Below, in pieces: positions 1 through 10,913 of a stretch of 64,000 nt of DNA. The notes under the pieces are model-generated. The model had not been told where the DNA came from, made no database searches, and saw only the letters and a program-made list of their open reading frames with translations. The number at the start of each line of letters is the position of its first letter. Within the stretch, counting starts at the first letter, position 1. The position numbers were made by a program, and so were the translations under genes. The stretch comes from Holothuria scabra (taxonomy: Eukaryota > Echinodermata > Holothuroidea > Aspidochirotida > Holothuriidae), in contig CM074200.1 in the NCBI GenBank assembly GCA_037179385.1, positions 33,359,884 through 33,423,883 of the forward strand, in the 5' to 3' direction.

Positions 1-1250
1 GTGTATGTGTGTGTTATTATTATTCTCATTTCTCTTCCGGTTCCGGTATGGTTTCAATCGTAATTTATTGAGGAAGATGCGAATACAGCGAAAACAAGGT
101 CCTAGAAAAGTCGCTTTTACACCAAAGCTGTAATTTGTTGCGGTTGGATTTGAATGTGGGGGTTAATGTTTTCATTTCATCGTTGGTAGGGGAATTTTTA
201 CCGAGGGGAATTTCCAAAAATTTAAACTGTTTGTACTGAGATGAAATATCTTGCGTCCGGTCAGAAAATAACGCACTTTTCTTGTGAGTGCACCGGTTAG
301 ACTGTTTTCATAATTATGCAAAGGTCTGTTCACAAAGAGAACACACGTTTCAAATGTCGAAGTTCGAATGAAATAAATGGACAAGGAGAGTTATTGTTAA
401 ATCTTAACCGAAAACTAAAAGATTTCGATGTCTTTTGCGAAGAAATATTAGACTGTAAGCCTTTCTGAAATCTAGATACTCCCAATGTTCGTTCCTTTTT
501 TCAATTATTGAATATTGAAATTAATTGTCTTGAATCAAAATAGTCCCTAATGCAATTATTTTTGGCTTCGTTCTTCTTTAACAAACATTTCTTTCTTTTT
601 CAAATAAAAAAGTATTTAAAATTTGAACGAAGAAGTGCATTTTTTACTAATCTGAAAATTCTGTAAATACTTTTGCTATTGACTTCTATAGTTTTAAACT
701 TATCTTCCCGAATCTTCCGTATGGCACCCCACCTTCACATATAAATTATGTGACCTCGTACAATTCCAGAATATTTCCTTCAGTCATAGCATATTTTACA
801 GAGAAGGCTCATATGTAGTCTATCATAGTAACAGAAAACGTTGTTAAGTCATATTTACCAGAGCTGAAGCATTAACTTTTGGAAACAAAAAGATTAGAAT
901 ACTGTAAATTGAATAGTACAACAATGACATCACACATTACTGCCCAATCTACCAAATGCAGTAGATCAATTTCAAAATTTAAACCTCAGTTCAAAAAACC
1001 ATGTGAAGATGGAGGTTTTGTCCTACAGTGGGCGTGGTTAACCAATTATGACGTCCCTTGAAAACACTCTATGACCATTGTACAAATTTATATCCTTTTC
1101 GAGCCTGGATTCTACCCCCTATACCTTTGACCTAGTCACTTTTTTGTCAACAGGGAACGCTTTCCCTTCAGTGCACTGATAACTTATCTCTCCTGCCAAC
1201 GAGTAAATATTAACAACTCCCCTATTCGCTAAGGGAAACATGAAATCTAG
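1..1250. other. Intergenic, no gene recognised
   Basis: AT-rich sequence opening with a short GT-rich stretch. Open frames here are short (70 codons or fewer), lack recognisable domains and have no convincing splice partners. I see no RNA gene and no complete transposon. Confidence 0.5.
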
Positions 1251-1330
1251 CAGTGGCGGATCTAGGCGGGGGGCACCCGGCGCCCCCCCCCCCCCTAAAA
1301 TTTTCCAAAGTTGATTTTTTTTTACTTTCA
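1251..1330 (+). mobile_element. hAT-like element end (left, solo)
   Basis: Starts with CAGTGGCGGATCTAGG followed by a G-rich then C-rich run, the same architecture as the complete hAT-like elements in this window. A possible partner end is at 5905-5920 (GATCCGCCCCTG), which would make 2096-5390 a nested insertion, but the flanking 8-mers AAATCTAG and TCTATTAC do not match. I therefore call only the end. Confidence 0.45.
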
Positions 1331-2095
1331 CTAAATAGATCATTTAGCCTACTTGTTTCTACATAATGTTCCATTATAATTTTCAAACTATGTATTTATA
1401 ACTGTTACAAACTAATAGCAATTTAGAGCACACAGTTTCAAGTTTTCCGATAAAATGTCAGTAGAGTGATATCAAAGGTCTCAACCCTATTTCGCACCAC
1501 CCATTATGTAGAACACTAAACTTTTTCTTACAATCCATTTGCTATTTGGGTTCATCAGATGTGGAGTTTTTTAATCAACGGAAACCTCCGTTAATGTTAT
1601 ATCATACACTCGTCAGGGAAAAACAAAAGAACCGTGAAAATGTCCATAGGCTATAGCGCATCATCGATAATGGAAGTTCAAACTGTATGTAAATGTAAAT
1701 TATGTTATCAGTTGCAATCCCATTCCTTTCCAGGTAATTACGAGGAATTCGGGAAAATTGGTCAATTTCGAGAAATGTAGAATAGTGACAAAATTAATTA
1801 TTTTTTTTTAATGAGAGTCGATTGAGTGCATATTAGAATGTTTTCTGCCATAAATGTAATTGAACTATTATTTTTCCTTTTACATTATATTATGGAAAAA
1901 TTCTGCTATCCCGAGGGAGTGGAGACTGAATCTCAATGCCACTAATGAAATCAATGATAACACAAAGCGTTTAGCAATGTTTATCTATCATGCACATGAC
2001 AATAAAGTGGTAAAGTTCGCCAAGCAAAAGACTTTGACAGCTTCTGCGATCTCAAATGTGAACTTACAGCAATGCATCGTATTCTTGGTCGGATA

Positions 2096-5000
2096 CAGTG
2101 GCGTAGCTACTTTGGGGGGCTTAGGGGCTCGAGTCCCCACTGAATCGCCCAGTCCCCAGCACCCCCTCCCCACTAGCGACCTGGCAAAAAATTATATTCA
2201 TACTGGTCGATGATAATATTCAATCCGGGCTTCCCGACTACTATGACATACATGCACTTGCGACAGTTCCACTCATTTGCAGAGTATTCTGCAATTGTGC
2301 CCCATTCTGAATTTCGGAAGATGGTAACAAGCTTCATATCTTCGGAATCTCTTGAATTTTTACTCGTCGGGTTTCTGGATCTTTAATTTTCTAGCAGATT
2401 TGAAGTGGCTGAAATTGGCTACCTTGGTGTGGATCAGTGTGCTCCTAGCATCTGGCCTGTTTCTATCCAACTGTAGGATTTTTTCCAGTTCCTGGGGGTT
2501 CACAAATTTGTTCCAAAATCATTGTCAAATGCTGTTGGAAGGAATTTGCACTTTGTAAGGTCATTGCCAGTCATTGGTCAGTGCAACAACCAAACCCATG
2601 TTGGGTCAATGCAGTCTCAAGGGTTGCAACCTTACCACTATTACCTCACAGGACCTCACTTAGATATTGGGTATAGTGGACATACCCAGTGGCGTACGAG
2701 ACGAGGCAGGGGAAGACTGTCCGAAATTTCCGTAAAATCGGACAGGAATTTCGGAAAAATTCGGGCAGGAATTTGGAAAAAAATTCTGACAGCCCTTAAA
2801 TTTTGTTAAAATGGGATGGTTTATGGTTGCCGAAATCTTGAAAAGATATGCGTTAAAAAGGAGAGAAACGTCATATAGTCGCAATAATATTTTCATGAAA
2901 AACCAAGTCAAGATTCAAAAAAATTGCTACACCTTCGGGCAGCGCAAAAAGCTATTTGTCGTGACTTTTATTTCACAGATAATCACAACAATAAAAAATC
3001 GCCAAACATTTGGGAAGCCTGTGGCATACACAGTTAAAAGAAACAATCATTCTTGAGCCTGCTTTTAAATCCTGTGTAAAACATACAATACCCTAAATGG
3101 CCGATTACTTTAATAGCTTCAAATCTTTGCAGAAAAACAAAAAAGCTATATTTAAAGTAAAATTTCCATGAAAAATAACAAAGATCTGCGACACATTTGG
3201 GCAGAATGTGCAAAAGGTTTTCATCATCCCCACTTCGTACTGTAGTCTTGCAAATAATGCCCGAAATGGTCAAATATTCGGGCAAAGGTTAAAAAATGCA
3301 GGGACGTTTTCAATTGCCAAATTAATTCAATGGACAGACAGGAGGGTGTTCAAGTACCCAAGAGTTTGTCATCTATCCTTCTCTACAGCCAAACACGGGC
3401 AAAGAAAATGAAAATCGGGAAATTTGTTTTTCGATACTTTAATGATGCAGTGTGAGAATGTCTTCCCATAAGTCTGCTTGAAAATTAAAACACACCTTTT
3501 AATGTTACATTTTTCAAAAAAAAAATCATGTATATAGTCGGAAGTTCGGGCAGTCACACAACTTTATCAATAAATATTGAATTTAGTCCCAATACCAAAA
3601 GAGTAAAATTCGTTACCATGTTTTCCATTCCATTTTGAAGTTTTCCCCCGAAAATTTGCGGGACCATTTCATCGATTGGTAGTGATACATTTTATCTGGT
3701 AATTTTCTGATCAAATAGCGATTGCTTAGATCCCCTTGTAAGCCTGGGAAATGTCATTTTCGACTGTCTCAGGGGTATGATTTTTCAAAATTTTCTGTTC
3801 GCTCCGCACCAACCAGTGGTGAAGCTCCCCTTAGGAAGCTAAGTCTTCCTAGCAGAATTTTACTTTCAGGTGAACATTTTTTGCAAACGAAACATCGAAA
3901 TAGCGACTGCTCGGGCCCCCCTATAAGCATAGGAAATGACATTTTTGACTTTCTGAAGGGTCAAATGTTTCACAAATTTCCTGTACGTTTCGCCCCGACG
4001 TGTGGTGGTGCTCTACTTAGACCTGTAGCACTTCGGACAAACATTCTAAGTGCACCATACACACTTATTCATACATATACATTGGCTACCGCAAGCAGCC
4101 TTACGACGTCAGGACTACTGACCAATCACCATCAGCTGCATCGAGTCAATGGAGAGTCCAACACGCCAGACATCATGTTCTCCCCTGAAGCACTCTAGCT
4201 CTCGCACGCTCAGCTTCTAGTGACCACTACTCTAGCCAACCACAACATAAGGACGCTGAAGTAAGCCAACGGCTTCGCTGTAACCAGCTACCTTCGTGGA
4301 AATTTTACATAGCCAACTAGGCTCATTTTTACTAGAAGTCAACTACTTGAAATCTCGGAGCAAATTTCATCAACAACTCGTGTCCGTTTCGAAGCACATA
4401 AAAAGCACCCCATTCGTTCCACCAACAGGGACAGTCTCGTGCGTCGGGCAGCAGCTGGCAGCTCGACATTTATTACTCTACTTGGGACTGTAGTGTTGAG
4501 TGGAGCCATATTGCCGCTTTTGCAACAGCCAAGATTCGTTCGCGAGGACACGAGGTTCCGTTGTGACGCCATATTGTTTCAACGGTATTGACGGGGCTGC
4601 ACAGAACACGGCAACCTGAGGTGAGACTACCCAACTTTATTTGTTATCTCCAACACCTCCACAAAAGACCGCTTCAAAGCAGATTAGAATAAGTTTCAAG
4701 TGAACATTTTTTGCAAGTGGCAACTCAAAATAGCGACTGCTAAGATACCCCTATTAGCCCGGGAAATGCCATTTTCATCTGTCTGAGGAGTCGGATATCT
4801 CAATTTTCTGAACGCCTTGCGCCAATTAATGAACGTTTATCTGCAATTGAAACTTAAAATGTCGACTACTTGGATCCCCTTTGTAAGCCTGGGAAATGTC
4901 ATTTTCGACTGTCTGAGAGGTACGAATTTTCGAATTTCCTGGACGCTCCGCGCCAACAAGTGGTGGCGCTAAGCTTTGCCTGTTCTACGGGCAAAATTAA

Positions 5001-5390
5001 ATTTTCGGGCAATTATACTCTGCCCTCAAACTGAAATTTTTCCCTATGCCTATGGAAATACCTTACTGAGGAGTACACTGCTTTCAACATACAGCAGGAT
5101 TCCGGATTTGCAATCCTAGGATACATAGTTCAGCGGAGTAATGAACTGAGCTAATCAGTACCTCAAAATTTTTTTTTTGAATCTGAGAAAAATCACAAAT
5201 TTTCCTCACAAGAATTAAAGACAATTAAACCTGGCAAATGCCATTTCCAGCCATCTAGGAGGTGCTGAAACTCAAAATTTTCCTTTACGCTCCGCGCCAA
5301 CCGATCGCTTAGATACTAAACTCCAGTCCCCCTACAAAAGTATCCAACCCCCCTTAGCCCCCCCACGAAAAAATCCTAGCTACGCCACTG
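2096..5390. mobile_element. Non-autonomous hAT-like element with 8-bp TSD
   Basis: The termini are inverted: CAGTGGCGTAGCTAC on the left and CTAGCTACGCCACTG on the right. Flanking 8-mers are GTCGGATA (2088-2095) and GTCAGATA (5391-5398), a target-site duplication differing at one base. An 8-bp TSD with CAGTGGCG-type ends indicates the hAT superfamily. No transposase frame is visible over about 3.3 kb. The interior has at least five copies of a ~110-bp module (see 3722-5312) and a second internal TIR-like start at 2693. It ends in the C-rich run typical of this family. Confidence 0.85.
3722..5312 (+). repeat. Reiterated ~110-bp hAT internal module
   Basis: The module reads roughly: GCTTAGATcCCCTT, AAGCCTGGGAAATG, CATTTTCG, a TTTTTCAAAATTTTCT stretch, ACGCTCCGCGCCAACC, then GGTGGCGCTCCGCTTAGAT. 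Copies begin near 3722, 3901, 4735, 4862 and 5225, and another lies outside this element at 5753-5855. Further copies occur at 25785, 26012, 34830, 38110, 42655 and 47035, and inverted at 48175-48290. The last part of one module and the first part of the next share GCTTAGAT, suggesting expansion by unequal exchange. Confidence 0.75.
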
Positions 5391-5699
5391 GTCAGATATT
5401 TTCACCATCGTCTTTGAAGCTGTTAGAGAACCCAAAATTCAATTTTTTTAGTTTTTTACGTTCATAGAATTATAGGTTGTAACGAAATATTATTCAAAAT
5501 TTAAAAGGAAAGATTCTCCTCCCTTTACCTTGTTTGAGGATCACCTTATCTTAAGACCACTTTTCCGGACCTATAACATTACGAAATATATTTGGAAAGA
5601 TATTTTATCAAAAGTGTTGAAAGGGTGATCTTAGCTTAAATCAAGATCTACTAAATTTTGGTTTAGTTCATGAAGCAAGTTTTTGCAATTTTCTCACTT

Positions 5700-5920
5700 T
5701 TAATTTAGGGTAATATTTTTGGCACACAAAAACTCAAAGTCACGACTGCTTAGGTTCTACTTACAAGCCTGGGAAATGCCATTTCCGGCTATCTGAGAGG
5801 TCGCGATTTTTCAAAATTTTCTGTACGCTCCGCTGATGGTGGCGCTCCGCTTAGATACTCGTTCGGGCAGATGATCGACCGTCAGCGCGCCCCTAACGGA
5901 AGATCGAAGATCCGCCCCTG
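5700..5920 (+). mobile_element. hAT-like element fragment (right end)
   Basis: Holds one copy of the ~110-bp module (5753-5855) and ends GAAGATCCGCCCCTG at 5920, resembling the inverse of the left end at 1251. No TSD was found. Confidence 0.4.
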
Positions 5921-7060
5921 TCTATTACTATAACCATTGTTTATATATACTTCCCTGTTTGGGAAACTTAACGTGTACCTGTAATTAAGGTCTCACACCC
6001 CTGATAATTTCCCCCATTGACTTACACACTAAATTAGCTCCCTTTCGAAGCCGCTGCAGCCTTATCAAAGTGCATATCTATTTCAAGACACCCATCACTT
6101 GATAGCTGACAAGTTTGCCCATAATGACACTACGAAATGTCCATACCATGACAGTTTAGATTTTGAGCTAGAAGGACTTACAGTTTTTGTAGGGTACACC
6201 CACCCTAGCCTCTTCACAAAAACGCATAATCTCCGCCATTACACAGCAATTTTTTTAAACAGTCTAAACCACCATCAATCTTACCCAAACTTTCAAAATC
6301 CACACTCTGGCAAGTTCTCATATTCATGGACTTTCGTTAACCAGCTGGCAGGTTATCCTGACAAAATTTGGTCCAAACAGAGTTTAAAGGACAACTTCTT
6401 TGAGGGTGTGCACTTGACGCTCTAGAACACTACTCTAATGGAGTAGTGAGACCATAACCACGCACGTACACGCCCGAGCAGGTATGCTGAGAACTTCAGA
6501 AAAGTGCGTAACGTGACATTGAACTTAATATGCGGATTCCAACATACCGCCTTCACACGCAGAGCTTCCCAACCAAGGTATAGTATAGTATAATAACTAT
6601 GCTACAACTAAGGAATATTCTCACTGTTGTGCCAAAGTTTTCCCTGATCGAATTTTCCCAGAAGACACAAGTTAAATTTCAAAAGTAATAAAATTATTCA
6701 GTAACAGCTACTTCCTGTTTTCTTCAAAACTATCCAACTCTACTTACTGACAGTCTACTGTATGATTCAAAATATCCAGGCAAATGTTTTAAGACCTGAG
6801 TGGAATATTAATAATTACCTTCAAAAAAAATCAGACTCACAAAATCATGACCACAACAATTAACACAACAGTTAATATTAACAGCTTTTCACGAACTATC
6901 AGGTCAGGGGAGTCACTTTTCCCATTGAGGAACTTCAACTGTTCCAACAACCTTCAAAAATTTAGTAACAATTCCAATAATTCCAATAAAAGCAGCACCA
7001 GATTAATTAAGCTGCCTGATCAAACTTTCTCAAGGGGAATTGAATGATGAAGGACCCCCC

Positions 7061-7099
7061 ACCACACACACACACACCACCACCACCACCACCACCACC
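7061..7099. repeat. CA and CAC microsatellite
   Basis: A short (CA)n run passes directly into (CCA)n. Confidence 0.9.
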
Positions 7100-7314
7100 T
7101 CCTCCTTAACCCACCCTGAACACAATTTACGTGGACTTAATGGATTTCATTGGAGTGAAATGAGAACATCATCTGTGTCTGTCCCCTCTCTACCAAATCA
7201 TTAAATCCTGGCGGTGTTAGGACGCAATGTATAGTGGAGTGAATGTCGAGAATTATAATTCCCTCAGAAAGAAATACTTTCAGTTTGGTTGGTGCCGAGT
7301 ATAACTAACGAAGG

Positions 7315-7400
7315 GGAAAACACGAAAATAAACCAAAGCTGGAAAAAGGCCTTGGCTGGGCCGACTTAAACCATTAGAGGCCGGGTAAAACCTTACTCAA
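7315..7400 (+). mobile_element. SINE tail fragment
   Basis: Resembles the body/tail of the tRNA-derived SINE at 27768-27990: GGAAAAAGGCC, then GGCCGACTTAAACCA, then a GGCCGGGTAAAACCT analogue of the family's GGCCGTAAAATTC. The tRNA-like head is missing. Confidence 0.4.
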
Positions 7401-8672
7401 AAAACATATATGCTCTCTTATAACATGGATGACTTTCTCACCTGTATTTCCAGATAATGCAAGAATCATATCGATTGTAACATTTTGAGCAATTACAGGA
7501 ATTTAACCAGACTTGGGGGGCAAGGACCCAACCAAATACACGGGTATAAAGCTATGGTCTCACCACAACGAATTCGAAGTGGGTCCCGATCCGTTTTTTG
7601 CGGGTTTTAATGAAATTCCTCTCCATCTTTGGTCAAAAACAACCCCAAATTTGTAAACTTAGGTAAATACATGATTTGTATCTCAGGAATATACGGAAAG
7701 TATATTAATACTTATTATATTTTATGTTAATTTTTATTGGACTTAGAGTGTCCGAAAAAAGCTGTCTGTGGGTACATGTGACGTCATGAAAAAATAAATC
7801 ATCATTTCATCCTCATAGACCTATGGTATGTTAGCGCTGGTTGACTTTGTCCGAACATAGAGGGAGAAGCCTTTTATAGGAAACTTAATAAACAACTCGA
7901 AATCCTATCCGGATTCGTTGTTGTTTTGGTAAAATTTGCCAATGCCCTTGGGAAGACTGGAAGACTGGCTATGTCTGCCGAGCGAGGCGAAACCAAAGAG
8001 AAGACAATGTTATGTAAAGAGGGAAAAACCACTCTAAAAAAATTGTCACTTTAGATCCAGCAAATTCCGTCAAATTTTGTGATTAGAAATATCATCACAA
8101 GGCTGTTTTTCAGGCTAATCCGTAAAGCTGCTGGCCTGCTACTGCTAAAAGTATACATTCTAGAATCATGGTCTACCATGCAACAGTCTATTGTGATGTT
8201 AGTTGGCTCTGTAATCTTTTACTGCTTCGATTGCAAAGCACTCCATTTCAATATCAGAAGCAAAACTATACAAAGATTGCATTTTTAAAGGCAGCATCTT
8301 CTGTGAGTCAATAACTGATGCGTTATGCTTCTATTTTTGTACCTTTTAAGTACAGCTCTTTGGTAAGAGTTAAGTATTCTTTTGTTTGTTAACATTCACG
8401 ATTTACGTTCAAGTTTTAAGGCCAAATTTCCCATTGTCAGAGCTATTTCCTTTCTACTGAGTCCCACTTTGGTGACTGATGCATCTTGAAGTAATCAGCA
8501 ATTGATTAATCAATCACAAAGTCGATAATCGATTTATCAATTGGAATTCATCAAAATCTCAATGTTATAAATGTTTTGTGCTGCGTACTACGCGTTACAG
8601 CGGTTTCCACCAAGAGAAGGAAATTAGTTTGTCTTCATTAATGATAAGTAAAACAACGATTCTAGGCAGAAA

Positions 8673-8766
8673 ATGGCGAATGTGAACATTATCGAGAGTT
8701 GGGCAGGAAGACTCTTTATTCTGATCATCTTAGTTGCTGTTCATGATAGCTTCACAAAAGCTATGG
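8673..8766 (+). CDS. Lectin 1 exon 1: signal peptide
   Basis: Encodes 31 residues and the first base of a Gly codon. It starts MANVNIIESW, has a hydrophobic core and ends KAMG. The donor is ATGG|GTGAG. The exon is equivalent to exon 1 of lectin 2 at 23239. Confidence 0.88.
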
Positions 8767-10882
8767 GTGAGAACACTTGTTGTTACAGCTATAGTTCAAT
8801 TCATGCAACACCCCATAGATAGGGCAGGCATCTATACGATTATCCATTCATGTAAGCTAAGTTATCGTGGTTTTATACAGCGTGATTAAAGGGCTTCGGT
8901 TAAAATTTATTTGTAAACGTGTTTACATTTTGATCGGTGTGTATAATTTGTAGTAATAATGTATAAAGTGAACATATATTTATATTGGCCTATTGTAATA
9001 CGACAATATAATTGAAACAGAAACTGGCTGGTATTCAGCGACTTAGCAACCAGATAATGAAAAGAATACTTTAGTATTTTAATTTTCTTTAATTGGCTGT
9101 CTGTGTCTTCTCTTTTCTCTTTTCATTGCACTTAATGAGACATTGGTACAAAAGGACTTTAGAGCAATGATACTAGCTTGTTATTTCATTGGGTAAAAAT
9201 GACCACATCAATAAGGTGGATATCGTTTTAAATTTTGTCACAAGCTTCTTTAATTCTTTTACATTTAGGTTTTTGTCATTATCACGCTTTGATCCAAAGC
9301 ACAGCCAAAGTAAACAATCGTTTTAGAAGCAGCGGTAAGTGATATTTACAAAGTATTTCCTAACAGATATATTTCCAATGACGTCACCACTGACGTTATT
9401 TTGGAGGAATGTACACTTGGCTCCACCCACTTTATGCGTACCATTGTAACATCTCTCCGTTCTTAACCTAGACGAACGCGATTCGTAATAGTCTTTGTAC
9501 CCTCAGACTTCGAAGCTTTAATTAGGAATCATATGTATCATATTGACGGTAATAGGCTAGAAAGAATGCCTTTCCTATCGCACGATTTGTAGTTTGGGTA
9601 GCACATATATAGATGGGTAGGCAGCACATATTAGAACTCGTCCCATGTGTGCAAACTTGAGCGCAATGTCCATTGGTTGACCAATCACCTTTCTGCATTT
9701 GTTGGGGATGTTGGTTTGTTATTCCTCAAAGAAGGGGGTACTACTTCTTGCATTGTGAAATCTTACGTACAATGTCTGTTAGGATATTTTAGAAGATTTG
9801 GGTTGGAGTGATAGACTTCATAAGTAAACTCACATGATCAAACAATTTTACTGAAATTTTTGTGTGAATACGTGGAAATAAAAACCCACTCTGAATGTTC
9901 TGATAGAAAAGGGTTTTGCAGCAATTGTGTTTCGGCTTATTTGCCCTAAGGATATAGGGTTCCAAATGATTTAAATGATAGCGCAACATACACGTTAACT
10001 TTATTGGTCTCGGTTGCAATAAGACGAGCTGCTGCTAGTCTTAAACAAGTCCAACATAAATTGTAAATCGAAATGTGAGGTGATTTTTCAAAGGTTGTTA
10101 TTTTTCAAATATTGACAACAGCATTGTTAAGCGGTAAGATATGCTGTTTTCTGAAAATTTCCAAGAGAAAATGTCAGTGGCCGATCAAAGGGTGATCTAG
10201 AGAATACTCTTCACTTTTACATGTGTGGCAACGTATGCAAGTGTGCATTACACTATAGTTCCAGTGTAAAAAATAGCACGTAACGGCAACAGTTAACCTT
10301 TGAACGTGTAAATTGTTCTTTGTTCAGTGAAGGTATAAGAACAGTTGTTTTAACACATAAAAACGTTATCGGTGAGGAGACTGAGAACATGTTAAGGTGT
10401 CATTGATGAGAACACAAGAATATGTTCACTCCATGCTTTAAAACTACCTGACGTTTATAAAATTGCACTTCAAAGTGTTAATCGTCTTAACATTCATGAC
10501 TTAATGTGTTAACAAATTTACCAACCCTACACCTTCACTGTACTGAGAAGAGCTATTAACGCGTTTAACCCTTTACCGTTGTTTGGGTCCTTTTGGACCC
10601 AGACGGAGAGCGCGGCTGTCACCCATTAACTGTTTCACGCGGAGCTCGAAACTGCGGGTAGCTGCCCGAAAATTCGGCCACAACAAAGAGAGAGAACATA
10701 GTTTAAGTTCACGGGGTCAATGGCCTACCGAAGCTGATGCGGGCGTGCTACGTCCTCTTTTCCGCCCACTCCCGAGGCGCGCAAATATGTCTCGATTGGA
10801 GCACAACGGTAAACTGGTAAAGGGTTAAAGTGTTAATTAAGGGCTATTTTGAATTTTTAGATAGTAATTGTTTTTAATAGTT

Positions 10883-10913
<31 letters not shown>

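Larger units (their letters stand above)
5921..8672. other. Upstream flank of lectin gene 1, no gene recognised
   Basis: AT-rich DNA containing a CA/CAC microsatellite at 7061-7099 and a probable SINE tail at 7315-7400. Open frames such as 6099-6425 (108 codons) have low-complexity composition and no family signature. Lectin 1 promoter elements must lie in the 3' part, but I could not pin down a TATA box or initiator. Confidence 0.5.
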
